NCBI GenBank assembly: GCA_000158135.1
Contig: DS999531.1
Location: 270,519-334,518, forward strand
Length of the DNA: 64,000 nucleotides
Source of the DNA: Rhodobacteraceae bacterium KLH11
GTDB lineage: Bacteria > Pseudomonadota > Alphaproteobacteria > Rhodobacterales > Rhodobacteraceae
Direction: 5' to 3'
Shown here piece after piece: positions 28,736-38,050 of this stretch (the stretch's first letter is position 1; the number at the start of each line of letters is the position of its first letter). The notes below the pieces were generated by a model. The model ran no database searches. It had not been told where the DNA came from and saw only the letters and a list, made by a program, of their open reading frames with translations. A program made the position numbers and the translations under genes.

Positions 28736-29503
28736 TTACCGGATCGGCCCTGCCCCGGACGCCATCCGCCCCGACAAGCGTTTCACCAGTTCATCATGGG
28801 GGATATCAGCATCAATCGACAGGCGCCGTAGCCCGAAATGCACCTGTGCAATCTGTTGATAATACCGCGTGTAGATAAAGTTGGTTCCCCCCCCGGCGAG
28901 CGCCCCCAGCACTGGCACCGACTGCGCGGCCAGTTTCTGCCCCAACACCACCGACAGGCGCGGGGCCACGGCTGCAATCAGGCGCTGCATGGTGGGCCCG
29001 GTCAGGGTCAGGCGCATCGAGAAGAACCCAAGATCCGCCCCGTCATCCTCTGCCAGCGGACCGGCGGCAGACAAGACGCGGATCGAATCGAACTTCACAT
29101 TCCCGGCACCCGGATCGAACCCTTCCCGTGCCGCAGCGCCCTGTATCGCGCGCAGGATCATCGCGGTGGTAGCAGGCAATTCAACCAGCGCTGTCGAAAC
29201 GCCGCCCAGCCCCCCGGCAGCGCCCAATGCCGTGGTGAGCGCCGTATTGACCCACGGTTTCTGATCAGGCACCGCGCGGCGCGAGCCTTCGGCGGCATAC
29301 ATCGCCACCCAGAGCGCCTGTTCGGTCGCTTCGGTCAAACCGTGCCGCACGGGCTTTGGCAGTTGGTCCAGCAGAGATTCCGCCGATCCGCCCAACTTGT
29401 TCAGCAAGTTCACACCAATTCCACCGGCTGAGCTGTAAAGCTGCGCCAGCCGGTCAAGCTCGACCTCGGGATCAGGTTTTTCGACAAGAACCACGTCGTA
29501 CAT
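28736..29503 (-). CDS. EcsC-family protein
   Basis: 255 residues of the EcsC family (named for a Bacillus protein next to an ABC exporter). Visible are the glycine-rich hydrophobic stretch TALTTALGAAGGLGGVSTALVELPATTAMILRAI-type region (around 90-125) and the C-terminal GALAGGGTNFIYTRYYQQIAQVHFGLRRL. It may associate with membranes; function unknown. Strong GGGAGGG ribosome site before the ATG. Not obviously linked to its neighbours. Confidence 0.85.
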   Translation of the reverse strand: MYDVVLVEKPDPEVELDRLAQLYSSAGGIGVNLLNKLGGSAESLLDQLPKPVRHGLTEATEQALWVAMYAAEGSRRAVPDQKPWVNTALTTALGAAGGLGGVSTALVELPATTAMILRAIQGAAAREGFDPGAGNVKFDSIRVLSAAGPLAEDDGADLGFFSMRLTLTGPTMQRLIAAVAPRLSVVLGQKLAAQSVPVLGALAGGGTNFIYTRYYQQIAQVHFGLRRLSIDADIPHDELVKRLSGRMASGAGPIR

Positions 29504-29556
29504 CTATGCCCTCCTACCCTGAAAACATCTGCACTTTGCGGTGGATTTTCAATGGG

Positions 29557-30051
29557 TCAGCCCGTCCAGCGTGTGACAAACCCTTGAATTCCGGACCAAA
29601 CACCGGGTGTTAGCTCCAGCCCCAGAACACGATCAGGGTTGGTGGGCGGCGGCATTTCGACACCTGTCAGTGGATTAAAACCAAACCGGGCATAATAGGG
29701 CGCATCCCCAACCAACATAACCCGATCCCATCCGATATCACGCCCGGCCTCGACGCCTTGCTGGATCAGATATCCACCCAACCCCTCACCCTGATGTGTC
29801 GGGTGCACCGCCACCGGACCCAACAAAAGCGCATCATGAGCGCCCACATGCACAGGCCAGAACCGGATTGCGCCTGCCAGAATGCCTTGCCCGTCACGCG
29901 CCACCAAGGACAATTCCGCCACCGGTGGCACATCATCACGCAAACGGTATGAGGACAAGGCTTCGCGCCCGGGCGCAAAGCACAGGTCATAGAGCGCTTC
30001 GACCTCCCACCAGTCATCGGGCTCTTCCGGCCTGATATCGAATTGCTGCAC
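29557..30051 (-). CDS. GNAT-family N-acetyltransferase (YhbS-like)
   Basis: 164 residues from the GTG at 30051, which has AGGG-rich DNA before it and starts at QQFDIRPEEPDDW, the usual beginning of the domain. A longer TTG start at 30108 is possible but has no ribosome site. The acetyl-CoA loop is LGPVAVHPTHQGEGLGGYL, followed by VMLVGDAPYYARFGF, which marks the YhbS subgroup. Acceptor unknown. Confidence 0.8.
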   Translation of the reverse strand: MQQFDIRPEEPDDWWEVEALYDLCFAPGREALSSYRLRDDVPPVAELSLVARDGQGILAGAIRFWPVHVGAHDALLLGPVAVHPTHQGEGLGGYLIQQGVEAGRDIGWDRVMLVGDAPYYARFGFNPLTGVEMPPPTNPDRVLGLELTPGVWSGIQGFVTRWTG

Positions 30052-30124
30052 CCCTGCCCTCTTTTCCTTGCTGGCAATCGCCCTAGCACTTCGATACGCC
30101 TTGAGCAAACGCTAGGAGACCTGG

Positions 30125-30730
30125 ATGTTCTATCGCCCCAAAGACGGCCACGGCCTGCCCCACAACCCCTTCAACGCCATTATCGCACCGCGCCCCATCG
30201 GCTGGATATCCACCCGCGATGCGGACGGTATCAACAATCTGGCACCTTATTCGTTCTTCAACGGTGTCGCTTACACGCCGCCACAGGTGATGTTTGCCAC
30301 AACCAGCGCGAAACCCGATCAGGACGGCGGCAAGGACAGTATCGCAAATATCGAGGCCACCGGTGTCTTCTGCGTCAATGTGGTTGCCTATGCCCATCAG
30401 GATGCAATGAACGCCAGTTCAGAGGGGCTGGCAAAACACATTGACGAATTTGACCATGCAGGATTGGCGCCCGTTGAATGCGAAACAATCAACTGCCCCC
30501 GCGTCGAAGGCGCACCCGCAGCGCTGGAATGCAAACTGACCCGGATCGTGACCTTACCGGGCGAGGCCAACCGGGTCGTGTTCGGCGAGGTTACAGGCGT
30601 CCATCTGCAGGATGATCACATCCGTGACGGCAAGTTTGATGTAACATCTTTCCAACCTCTGGCGCGGTTGGGATATCGGGATTACGCGGTTGTTCGCGAA
30701 CTCTTCTCACTCAACCGTCCCGACGACTAA
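30125..30730 (+). CDS. Flavin reductase-like (FMN-binding split-barrel) protein
   Basis: 201 residues of the flavin reductase/DIM6 family: FNAIIAPRPIGWISTRDADGINNLAPYSFFNGVAYTPP is the diagnostic opening, with the FMN site in the split barrel. These proteins reduce or bind FMN, often for a partner oxygenase not seen here. ATG at 30125 has AGGAG upstream. Ends in composite repeat B. Confidence 0.88.
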   Translation: MFYRPKDGHGLPHNPFNAIIAPRPIGWISTRDADGINNLAPYSFFNGVAYTPPQVMFATTSAKPDQDGGKDSIANIEATGVFCVNVVAYAHQDAMNASSEGLAKHIDEFDHAGLAPVECETINCPRVEGAPAALECKLTRIVTLPGEANRVVFGEVTGVHLQDDHIRDGKFDVTSFQPLARLGYRDYAVVRELFSLNRPDD

Positions 30731-30741
30731 GCGGATCGAAA

Positions 30742-30802
30742 GGGGGCCAGCCCCCGCCGCCCTTCGGGCGACTCCCCCGGGATATTTAGAGCCAGATGAA
30801 GC
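30742..30802 (+). repeat. Composite 3'-end element, copy B (after flavin reductase)
   Basis: Modules: GGGGGC/GCCCCC hairpin (30742-30755, loop CA); GCCGCCC/GGGCG-AC hairpin (30756-30772, loop TTC); TCCCCCGG then GATATTTAGAGCCAGATGAAG to 30802. Faces copy C, so together they also form a large inverted repeat. Confidence 0.75.
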
Positions 30803-30814
30803 GGGGGATCCGTT

Positions 30815-30860
30815 CCTTCATCTGGCCAAAAATATCCCGGAGCGCGAGGCAGAGCCTCGC
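30815..30860 (-). repeat. Composite 3'-end element, copy C (after SulP)
   Basis: Read on the minus strand just past the SulP stop: hairpin GCGAGGC/GCCTCGC with loop TCT (30844-30860), then GCTCCGG and the GATATTTTTGG-CCAGATGAAG tail. The middle hairpin is missing. Its tail pairs with the tail of copy B. Confidence 0.75.
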
Positions 30861-30866
30861 AAAACC

Positions 30867-32501
30867 TCAGTGACCGCCCAGAATACCGGTGCGAACTGAG
30901 TAGTCTACGGCAAGGCCGTAATCCGGGTCATCATCGCTATCGACCAGCAAATGACCTGCCTTGTTCAGCAGCTTATGGCAATCGCGGCTCAGGTGCCGCA
31001 GCATAACGCGCTTGCCCGCCGTTTCATATTTGGCCGCTATATTCTCGATGGCCTGCAGGGCGGATTGGTCCACCACGCGGCTGGCTTCGAAATCGATAAT
31101 AACGGTCGCCGGGTCGTTTGGTACGTCAAACAGCTCTACGAACCCTTCGGATGAGCCGAAGAACAGCGGGCCCTGAATCTCATAGACTTTTGCCCCCTCT
31201 TCCGTCTCCGAGTCGCGGGTGACAGCATGGATGCGTTTGGCATTGTTCCATGCGTAGGCAAGGGCCGAGACGATCACGCCAACCACAACGGCCACGGCAA
31301 GGTCTTCCATCACCGTCACCACAGTCACCAACACAATGACGAATGCATCTGTCATGGGAACTTTGCGCAGGATATTCAGGGAATTCCAGGCGAAGGTTCC
31401 GATCACCACCATGAACATGACACCCACCAGCGCGGCCAGCGGGATCTTCTCGATCAGGGACGAGCCGACGAGGATAAAGAGCAAGAGGAACAGCGCCGCG
31501 GCGATGCCTGCGATACGCGTGCGCCCCCCCGATTTTACGTTGATCATCGACTGACCAATCATTGCACAGCCGCCCATGCCACCGAAGAACCCGGTGACAA
31601 CGTTGGCCGTACCCTGGGCGATACATTCCTGCGAAGCACCGCCGCGTTTGCCGGTGATTTCGCCCACGAGGTTCAGGGTCAGCAGGGATTCAATCAGACC
31701 GATCGCTGCGAGGATCAGGGCATAGGGCAGGATGATCTCGATGGTTTCCCAGTTCAGAGGCACCATGGGGATGTGGAATGCGGGCAAGCCGCCCTCGATC
31801 GAGGCCAGATCACCGACGCGTGGCACATCCAGACCCATGCCGATAACCAGCGCGGCCACAACCACGATCCCTGCCAGCGGGGCCGGAATGATACGGGTGA
31901 TACGCGGCATGACCCAGATCACAGCCATGGTCAGCGCCACCAGACCCAGCATGGTATAAAGCTGCATGCCTGACAGCCATTCCCCGCCACCCACGCCGTG
32001 GCCGGTGTTCTCCATGCTGCCGGGAACTTTGAACTGTCCCAGCTGCGCCAGAAAGATCACAATCGCCAGACCGTTCACAAAACCCAGCATCACAGGGTGC
32101 GGAACAAGGCGGATGAACCGGCCCCAGTGCATGACGCCGGCAACAATCTGCATGATCCCCATCAGAACCACGGTTGCAAACAGGTACTCGACGCCGTGCT
32201 GCGCCACCAACGCCACCATGACCACCGCCAGCGCCCCGGTCGCGCCCGAGATCATGCCCGGACGTCCACCAATCAGCGCCGTGATCAGGCCCACGAGAAA
32301 TGCCGCGTAAAGCCCCACCAGAGGATGTACACCGGCGACAAAGGCAAAAGCCACCGCCTCGGGCACAAGTGCCAGTGCGACGGTCAGGCCCGACAACAGC
32401 TCAATCCGCAGGCGCGAGACAGTCAGCCCCTCATCCGGCATCCAACGCAAATCGGGTTTGGCTAAGCGATTGGCAAAGCTTGCCAGCAAGGCTCGGGGCA
32501 T
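30867..32501 (-). CDS. SulP-family anion transporter with STAS domain
   Basis: 544 residues: about 11-12 membrane helices of the SLC26/SulP type and a C-terminal STAS domain (about 440-544, VIIDFEASRVVDQSALQAIENIA). Family marks include ALVPEAVAFAFVAGVHPLVGLYAAF and NVVTGFFGGMGGCAMIGQSMINVKSGGRTR. Substrate may be sulfate, bicarbonate or another anion; several marine homologues move bicarbonate, but this is not shown here. AGGA precedes the ATG. Confidence 0.92.
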   Translation of the reverse strand: MPRALLASFANRLAKPDLRWMPDEGLTVSRLRIELLSGLTVALALVPEAVAFAFVAGVHPLVGLYAAFLVGLITALIGGRPGMISGATGALAVVMVALVAQHGVEYLFATVVLMGIMQIVAGVMHWGRFIRLVPHPVMLGFVNGLAIVIFLAQLGQFKVPGSMENTGHGVGGGEWLSGMQLYTMLGLVALTMAVIWVMPRITRIIPAPLAGIVVVAALVIGMGLDVPRVGDLASIEGGLPAFHIPMVPLNWETIEIILPYALILAAIGLIESLLTLNLVGEITGKRGGASQECIAQGTANVVTGFFGGMGGCAMIGQSMINVKSGGRTRIAGIAAALFLLLFILVGSSLIEKIPLAALVGVMFMVVIGTFAWNSLNILRKVPMTDAFVIVLVTVVTVMEDLAVAVVVGVIVSALAYAWNNAKRIHAVTRDSETEEGAKVYEIQGPLFFGSSEGFVELFDVPNDPATVIIDFEASRVVDQSALQAIENIAAKYETAGKRVMLRHLSRDCHKLLNKAGHLLVDSDDDPDYGLAVDYSVRTGILGGH

Positions 32502-32668
32502 GGATTGGTCCTGTCGGTCAGATGGGTGCGCGCGAAAGGGGCCTTTTACCTGTCATTCGCACTCTGAGCCACCGCAGCGAGCGGGAGGCTGCCATGCGCA
32601 AAACGCATAGCGATGCGCTCGCAAAGTCGTGAGTTGAACACCGGCGGTGGCACAAGCACCTTGGTGCC

Positions 32669-33226
32669 ATGCGATGGTTGATCCTGTTTCTGCTGGCCCC
32701 GCTTTCTGTATTCGCACAGGATTTGCAGGGCAACGACACCGCCAGCAACTGGCGCGTGACCCATTATGAAACCTTTGGCGTCTGGAACTCGATCTGTGAT
32801 GAGCGCGAGGAATACGGCGCGCTGAAGCAGCGCTGTTATATCCGGCGGGCCGAGGTGTTTTCGCTGCGCCCCAAATTCGCCGCCCAGTTCGTCTTTATCA
32901 CCCCGGCAGCCGATGGCGTCGAGATCGAGTTCGGTATCGAACCCGGCACCTTGTTCTGGCCCACGGGTTTTCGGATCGACCAAGGTGACGATGCGATCTG
33001 GCGCACGCGTCGCCCGGGATGCCTGACCGGGCTGAGTTGCACTTTCGAAGGCGCAGGCGCACAGGATATTATCGCAGCGATGCTTGAGGGCGACACCTAT
33101 CGCTTTGTCTTTCGGGATCGGCATGGGCAATCGCAGGATCTGACCTGGCCGTTGCAGGGGTTTGATGCGGCCTGGGCTGATTTCCGACAGCAGGCGCAAG
33201 CCCGCAATCTGTTGACGAAACAGTAA
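32669..33226 (+). CDS. Secreted protein, invasion-associated locus B-like
   Basis: 185 residues with signal peptide (MRWLILFLLAPLSVFAQ). The mature domain resembles the IalB family: an NWRV start after the signal, cysteines at SICDE, RCYIR and the GCLTGLSCTF pair, a DIIAAMLEGDTYRFVF strand, and a final PLQGFDAAWADF that matches the family's usual GF..A ending. IalB proteins are periplasmic or surface and of unclear function. Divergent from SulP; the ATG is preceded by no strong ribosome site. Confidence 0.6.
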   Translation: MRWLILFLLAPLSVFAQDLQGNDTASNWRVTHYETFGVWNSICDEREEYGALKQRCYIRRAEVFSLRPKFAAQFVFITPAADGVEIEFGIEPGTLFWPTGFRIDQGDDAIWRTRRPGCLTGLSCTFEGAGAQDIIAAMLEGDTYRFVFRDRHGQSQDLTWPLQGFDAAWADFRQQAQARNLLTKQ

Positions 33227-33302
33227 CCGGTATACCCTCTTGTCAAACCCGGGCGCGCAACGCACAAACCCCTCAAACAGATATGACAACCGGAGAGCAC
33301 CA

Positions 33303-34175
33303 GTGACCCAGACCAGAATTGCCGTTATCGGCGGATCAGGCATTTACGATATTGACGGGTTGGAGCATGCCGAATGGGTGACGGTGGACACACCGTGGGG
33401 CGCGCCCTCGGATCAGATTCTGACCGGATCGCTGGGCGGGGTCGAGATGGCGTTTCTGCCGCGTCACGGGCGCGGTCATGTGCATTCACCGACCGAGGTG
33501 CCCTATCGCGCCAATATCGATGCGTTGAAACGGTTGGGCGTGACGGATGTGATCTCGGTCTCGGCCTGCGGATCGTTCCGCGAACATATGGCACCGGGGG
33601 ATTTCGTGATCGTCGACCAGTTCATCGACCGGACCTTTGCCCGGGACAAAAGCTTTTTCGGGACCGGATGCGTCGCCCATGTCAGCGTGGCCCATCCGAC
33701 CTGCCCACGGCTGAGCGATGCCTGCGAGACGGCGGGCAAGGCTGCGGGCATAACCCTCCATCGCGGCGGCACCTATCTGGCGATGGAGGGGCCGCAATTC
33801 TCGACGCTGGCGGAATCGAAAATGTATCGCGAGCAATGGGGCTGCGACGTGATCGGCATGACCAACATGCCCGAGTCAAAGCTCGCCCGTGAAGCCGAGC
33901 TTTGCTATGCCTCGATTGCCATGGTCACCGATTACGACAGTTGGCACCCGGATCACGGCGAGGTCGACGTGACCGCCATCATCGCCACGCTCACCGGCAA
34001 TGCCGAGAAGGGTCGCGCATTGGTCAAAGGCCTGCCCGCCCTTTTGGGTGCCGACCGCGCGCCCTGCCCACATGGTTGCGACCGGGCGCTGGAATACGCG
34101 ATTCTGACTGCACCCGAAAAGCGCGATCCGGCATTGTTGGCCAAGCTTGATGCGGTGGCCGGGCGGGTGCTCTGA
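33303..34175 (+). CDS. mtnP: S-methyl-5'-thioadenosine phosphorylase
   Basis: Splits methylthioadenosine into adenine and methylthioribose-1-phosphate (polyamine by-product salvage). 290 residues, PNP/MTAP family: IAVIGGSGIYDIDGL, FLPRHGRGH, SACGSFREHMAPGDFVIVDQF, TYLAMEGPQFSTLAES and GMTNMPESKLAREAELCYA, and VTDYDSWHP near the C-terminus, all typical of MTAP rather than inosine enzymes. A GTG start at 33303 with GGAGA upstream fits the family N-terminus. The adenine can be salvaged by Apt, encoded about 3 kb away. Confidence 0.95.
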   Translation: MTQTRIAVIGGSGIYDIDGLEHAEWVTVDTPWGAPSDQILTGSLGGVEMAFLPRHGRGHVHSPTEVPYRANIDALKRLGVTDVISVSACGSFREHMAPGDFVIVDQFIDRTFARDKSFFGTGCVAHVSVAHPTCPRLSDACETAGKAAGITLHRGGTYLAMEGPQFSTLAESKMYREQWGCDVIGMTNMPESKLAREAELCYASIAMVTDYDSWHPDHGEVDVTAIIATLTGNAEKGRALVKGLPALLGADRAPCPHGCDRALEYAILTAPEKRDPALLAKLDAVAGRVL

Positions 34176-34177
34176 CC

Positions 34178-35029
34178 CTAGTTCTGACGCAGGTGCCGCT
34201 GTACCTCATCCCACAGGCCACGCGACCAGAGATCGTGATGAGAGCCGTCCGGGATCATATAAAGCTGCGCGGCACCGGACATCCCGGCCAGGGTTTGCCC
34301 GTGATGTGGCGGGATGACCTGATCCCCGGTGCCGTGAAAGATCAGCGTTGGAACCGTGATGTGCCCGATCAGGTCGCGGGTTGCGAACTGGTCTTGCATC
34401 AGTGCCGAGACGGGCAGAAACGGGTATCTTTCGGCAGCAACATCTACGGTTGCGGTGAACGGGGCCTCAAGCACCAGCAGCGTGGCGTCGGGGCGCTGTG
34501 CGGCAACGGCGGCGGCAATACCGGTTCCAAGGCTCTGACCGTGTAAAAGCACGGCGTGCCCTTTGCCGGCCAAAAGATCGAACATCTGCAGACCGTCCGA
34601 GATCAGCGCCTGTTCCGAGGGCGTGCCTTCACTGCCCGGAAACCCGCGATAGCTGGGGGCCAATAGCCCGTAGCCCGAATTGAGTATCTCACGCATGCGA
34701 TCGGCCCGGCCCCCCAGATTGCCGCTTTGGCCATGAAAGAACAGAACGGTCGGCGCATCGGGGGTTGCGGCGGGCGCACTCCACACTGTCAGCGCGGTGC
34801 CATCGGACATGGGCAACAACTGCGCCTCAACATCTGCCAAACCCACTGAAGCCGGGTCAGGCAACGCGCCACTGGGTTTATAAAGCAGAGATTGCTGGTT
34901 GAAATACATGTAACCGAGGATGCCAGCATAAACGACGGCCCCCGCCAGCAAGAGGCTGAGCAACGCGGTTTTCGCCCGCATGATGCCGTGGCGGGGTGCT
35001 GCCGGATTTGCCTGTTGTGTCTGTGCCAT
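34178..35029 (-). CDS. Membrane-anchored alpha/beta hydrolase (BEM46-like)
   Basis: 283 residues: short N-terminal tail, one membrane helix (about 18-38, TALLSLLLAGAVVYAGILGY), then an alpha/beta hydrolase domain facing the periplasm, with FFHGQSGN oxyanion region, nucleophile elbow HGQSLGTG, acid in GTGDQVIPP and His in DGSHHDLW. It matches the BEM46/ABHD13 group. Substrate unknown. The start at 35029 follows AAGGAGAGG; mtnP converges on its end with 2 bases between. Confidence 0.85.
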   Translation of the reverse strand: MAQTQQANPAAPRHGIMRAKTALLSLLLAGAVVYAGILGYMYFNQQSLLYKPSGALPDPASVGLADVEAQLLPMSDGTALTVWSAPAATPDAPTVLFFHGQSGNLGGRADRMREILNSGYGLLAPSYRGFPGSEGTPSEQALISDGLQMFDLLAGKGHAVLLHGQSLGTGIAAAVAAQRPDATLLVLEAPFTATVDVAAERYPFLPVSALMQDQFATRDLIGHITVPTLIFHGTGDQVIPPHHGQTLAGMSGAAQLYMIPDGSHHDLWSRGLWDEVQRHLRQN

Positions 35030-35246
35030 CGGCCTCTCCTTCATCTACGAGTTTGGAAAAGCCCGCACCGGTTTCAAGATGCAGGGGCCAGGCTTCATCC
35101 AATCTTAAACCTGTTGCCGCAAATCCAGATCGTGCAGCTTTTACATATGAAACGGTTGAACTGGGCCAGCACCCGGCCAATTTTTATGCTGATTATAACG
35201 TAAAGACAATCGGTTAGCCATGGCACCAATTGAGATGAGAGGGTGA

Positions 35247-36263
35247 ATGAAACGACTGGACGCATTGGATGCCGCCCGGTTTCTGGCCTTTTGCGGCATG
35301 GTGCTGGTTAACTTCCGCATCGCGGCCGGGGTCGCGCCGGGCAGTGACTGGGCTTCGATCCTGATCGATTCCCTCGAAGGGCGCGCTGCGGCACTGTTTG
35401 TTGTGCTGGCCGGGATCGGTATCGGGCTATCGCGTATCTCGGCCGGCTTGCTGTTGCGGCGCGCTGCGTTTCTGTTTGTGATCGGCCTGATCAACATGAC
35501 AGTGTTTGACGCCGATATCCTGCATCTCTACGCGCTGTACTTCGTGGTGGGTGCCGCGGTCCTGCCCAGCTCTCAACCGGGTCTTTGGCTTGGCGCGCTG
35601 GGTATCGTCGTGCTGGCTGTGCTGGCCAATCTGGCCTTCGATTACGGGCAGGGATGGGATTGGAACACATTGACCTATACCGATCTGTGGGCCCTGCCCG
35701 GATTTCTGCGCAACGCGCTGTTCAACGGCTGGCACCCGGTGCTGCCCTGGGCCGCATTCCTGCTGATCGGCATGGCAATTGGGCGGTCAGAGCTTGATAC
35801 GTTATGCATTCAGCACCGGCTGATCATGTGGGGTTTTGGCGCGGCTGTGCTGGCGCTATTTCCGCAGATGGTCGTATCGGACCCGGATCTGATTGCCTAT
35901 CTCGGTACGGACTCCATACCGCCCGGACCATTCTATATTCTGGCGGGTGCAGGGACGGCCTGTGTGGCGATCGGAGTGCTGCTGAAACTCTGGCCACGGA
36001 TCGAACGCAGACGCATCGCCCCGTTTCTGACCGCGCCGGGACGGCAGAGCCTGACGCTTTATATGGCGCATATCCTGATCGGGATGGGTGTGCTCGAAGA
36101 GCTTGGGTTGCTGGATGGATCGCTGACCGCACCCCAGATTGCCTTATACGCAGCGTTGTTCTGCGCGCTGTCCTCGCTGTTTGCGTTTCTCTGGTTCCGA
36201 AAGTTCAGGCGCGGACCATTGGAGGCCCTGATGCGGCGCGTGACCGAAAGCGCAAAGGGTTGA
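35247..36263 (+). CDS. DUF418/heparan-acetyltransferase-like membrane protein
   Basis: 338 residues, about nine to ten helices. Opening MKRLDALDAARFLAFCGMVLVNF is the family head (R-x-x-x-x-D-x-x-R), found in DUF418/DUF1624 proteins, some of which transfer acetyl groups across membranes. No catalytic role is established for this protein. Shares a divergent 217-base promoter region with the hydrolase gene, in which I see no clear motif. Confidence 0.78.
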   Translation: MKRLDALDAARFLAFCGMVLVNFRIAAGVAPGSDWASILIDSLEGRAAALFVVLAGIGIGLSRISAGLLLRRAAFLFVIGLINMTVFDADILHLYALYFVVGAAVLPSSQPGLWLGALGIVVLAVLANLAFDYGQGWDWNTLTYTDLWALPGFLRNALFNGWHPVLPWAAFLLIGMAIGRSELDTLCIQHRLIMWGFGAAVLALFPQMVVSDPDLIAYLGTDSIPPGPFYILAGAGTACVAIGVLLKLWPRIERRRIAPFLTAPGRQSLTLYMAHILIGMGVLEELGLLDGSLTAPQIALYAALFCALSSLFAFLWFRKFRRGPLEALMRRVTESAKG

Positions 36264-36315
36264 CCTTGGCGCCCCGCGCGGGCTTGCTGTGGCAAACGCA
36301 CTGACGGGATGACCC

Positions 36316-36945
36316 ATGTCGCTTGAACTCTGGCTGGCCTTTGTGGCCGCATCCACCGCCCTGCTGCTGATCCCCGGCCCCACTGTGCTGCTGGTGCTCA
36401 GCTACGCCTTGTCAAAAGGGCGCAGCGTCGCCGTCGCCTCGGCCACCGGTGTGGCCCTGGGCGATCTGGTGGCGATGACGGCCTCACTGTTGGGGCTGGG
36501 GGCGCTGGTGCTGGCCTCGGCCACGCTGTTTTCTGTGCTGAAATGGGTTGGTGCAGCCTATCTGGTTTGGCTGGGGATCAAACTGCTGCGCAGTGCGCCC
36601 TCGGGCGGGTTGCAGACGGTGGAAACCGGGCGCGATGTGACCGCCCGCAGCGTCTTTGGCCATGCTGCAGCCGTCACGGCACTGAACCCGAAATCCATCG
36701 CCTTTTTCATCGCCTTCGTGCCGCAATTCCTGCGCCCGGCAGACCCGCTGGGCCCGCAATTCGCCATCCTGATTGCCACGTTCGTTGGCCTCGCGGGGTT
36801 GAACGCGCTCGCCTATGCGCTGCTGGCGGACAAGCTGCGCCGGATGATCGGACGCCCGAACGTCATCACTTCCATCACCCGGTTCGGGGGCCTCACCCTG
36901 ATCGGAATGGGCATCGCCACGGCGATTCTGCGCCGCCCGGCCTGA
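36316..36945 (+). CDS. LysE/RhtB-family exporter
   Basis: 209 residues with six membrane segments. LIPGPTVLLVLSYALSKGR is the family motif, and ALNPKSIAFFIAFVPQFL the second conserved block. LysE/RhtB proteins export amino acids or homoserine-like compounds from the cytoplasm. Substrate undetermined. Two bases beyond its stop lies the end of the convergent small ribbon-helix-helix gene. Confidence 0.9.
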   Translation: MSLELWLAFVAASTALLLIPGPTVLLVLSYALSKGRSVAVASATGVALGDLVAMTASLLGLGALVLASATLFSVLKWVGAAYLVWLGIKLLRSAPSGGLQTVETGRDVTARSVFGHAAAVTALNPKSIAFFIAFVPQFLRPADPLGPQFAILIATFVGLAGLNALAYALLADKLRRMIGRPNVITSITRFGGLTLIGMGIATAILRRPA

Positions 36946-36947
36946 GG

Positions 36948-37121
36948 TCAGTCTTCGGTGTTTTCTTTCATGAAGCCCCGGATAAACCGGCGGATTTCAC
37001 GCGCGGCAGAGGTATCGAGTTCTTTGCACAACTCCACAAAAGCGTCTCGTTCATCCTTGTCGAGACGCAGCACCAACTGACTGTTTTTCTTTGTGGATTT
37101 CTTGCTGTCTTTCTTAGCCAT
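36948..37121 (-). CDS. Small ribbon-helix-helix-like protein
   Basis: 57 residues: a Lys/Ser-rich N-terminal tail (MAKKDSKKSTKKNSQ), then LVLRLDKDERDAFVELCKELDTSAAREIRRFIRGF, which fits a beta-strand plus two helices of an Arc/CopG-type DNA-binding fold. Such proteins usually repress their own gene. The ATG at 37121 is chosen over an upstream extension that lacks a domain match. A perfect 16-bp palindrome lies 39 bases upstream. No toxin gene is adjacent, so an orphan regulator or plasmid-type relic is possible. Confidence 0.65.
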   Translation of the reverse strand: MAKKDSKKSTKKNSQLVLRLDKDERDAFVELCKELDTSAAREIRRFIRGFMKENTED

Positions 37122-37160
37122 GCATTCTGACCTCGCCCGCCCTTGAATCAATTCGCGATA

Positions 37161-37176
37161 CATTGTATATACAATG
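37161..37176. promoter_or_regulatory. Perfect 16-bp palindrome upstream of the RHH gene
   Basis: CATTGTATATACAATG, fully self-complementary, AT-rich in the centre. Likely binding site of a dimeric regulator, most simply the adjacent ribbon-helix-helix protein. Confidence 0.6.
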
Positions 37177-37227
37177 CACAGAATATGTAGATATCGGGCA
37201 CAAAACAACAAAAGTGAGATTTTGGCA

Positions 37228-37359
37228 ATGAACCTTCACGCCGCACATGCATTTCTTTTGCGAGATCAACAAAACTGGCAGCAACCGCACCTGTCATGGC
37301 TGCCGAAAGCTCTGTATCGCTATTCCGGGCTGCCCAACGCAATGCGCCGCCGCAAGTAG
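37228..37359 (+). CDS. Possible 43-residue protein
   Basis: Short frame starting MNLHAAHAFLLRDQQNWQQ and ending in a basic NAMRRRK tail. It is divergent from the RHH gene and shares the palindrome region. No ribosome site is convincing and I know no homologue. Listed only because its position makes a regulated small gene possible. Confidence 0.22.
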   Translation: MNLHAAHAFLLRDQQNWQQPHLSWLPKALYRYSGLPNAMRRRK

Positions 37360-37439
37360 ACGCAGCCGCCAAACTCCCCTTGCATGACCGACCCTGATGG
37401 GCCAAACACCGACGTGTTTGATACCAACAGGGGTGACCC

Positions 37440-37979
37440 ATGCCGAGAAACAAAATGGTCAAGGACTACATTCGGACCATCGTCGATTTCCCGCATGAGG
37501 GGATCATGTTCCGCGATGTCACCACCCTGTTCGCCGATCCACGCGGGTTTCGCATGGCGATCGACCAGATGCTGCACCCTTACGCGGGTGAGCGTATCGA
37601 CAAGGTGGTGGGCCTTGAGGCGCGCGGCTTCATTCTGGGGGGCGCCATCGCGCATCAGCTGAGCGTCGGCTTTGTTCCGATCCGCAAAAAGGGCAAACTG
37701 CCGGGAACGACGATCAGTCAGGATTATAAGCTGGAATACGGCGAGGCCATCGTCGAAATCCACGATGATGCCATTCAGCCGGGTGAGAAAATTCTGGTCG
37801 TGGATGATCTGCTGGCCACCGGCGGCACCGCTGCGGCGGGCATCAAACTGATTGAACGTCTGGGCGGTGAGATCATTTCGTGCGCGTTCATCATCGATCT
37901 GCCCGAATTGGGCGGGCGCAAAGCGCTGGAAGAAATGGGCATGGACGTGCATATTCTGTGTGAGTTTGAGGGCCTCTGA
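37440..37979 (+). CDS. apt: Adenine phosphoribosyltransferase
   Basis: Converts adenine and PRPP to AMP. 179 residues: [45 protein letters not shown] and the PRPP motif [18 protein letters not shown] are all present. Start could be 37440 or the second ATG at 37455; the first is given. It salvages adenine, including that released by MtnP. Confidence 0.96.
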   Translation: MPRNKMVKDYIRTIVDFPHEGIMFRDVTTLFADPRGFRMAIDQMLHPYAGERIDKVVGLEARGFILGGAIAHQLSVGFVPIRKKGKLPGTTISQDYKLEYGEAIVEIHDDAIQPGEKILVVDDLLATGGTAAAGIKLIERLGGEIISCAFIIDLPELGGRKALEEMGMDVHILCEFEGL

Positions 37980-38023
37980 CACTCACAATTATCACATAAA
38001 CGTGATTGGAAATTCTGAAACAC

Positions 38024-38050
38024 GCGGGCTTAGCCCGTATGTTTTGATTT
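38024..38050 (+). terminator. Weak hairpin after apt
   Basis: GCGGGC/GCCCGT with loop TTA (38024-38038) followed by ATGTTTTGATTT. Short stem, interrupted T-tract. Confidence 0.4.

Noticed and set aside
37148..37462. Minus-strand frame across the apt promoter and palindrome
   Set aside because: Cysteine-rich random-looking translation; overlaps a regulatory palindrome and lacks a start signal.
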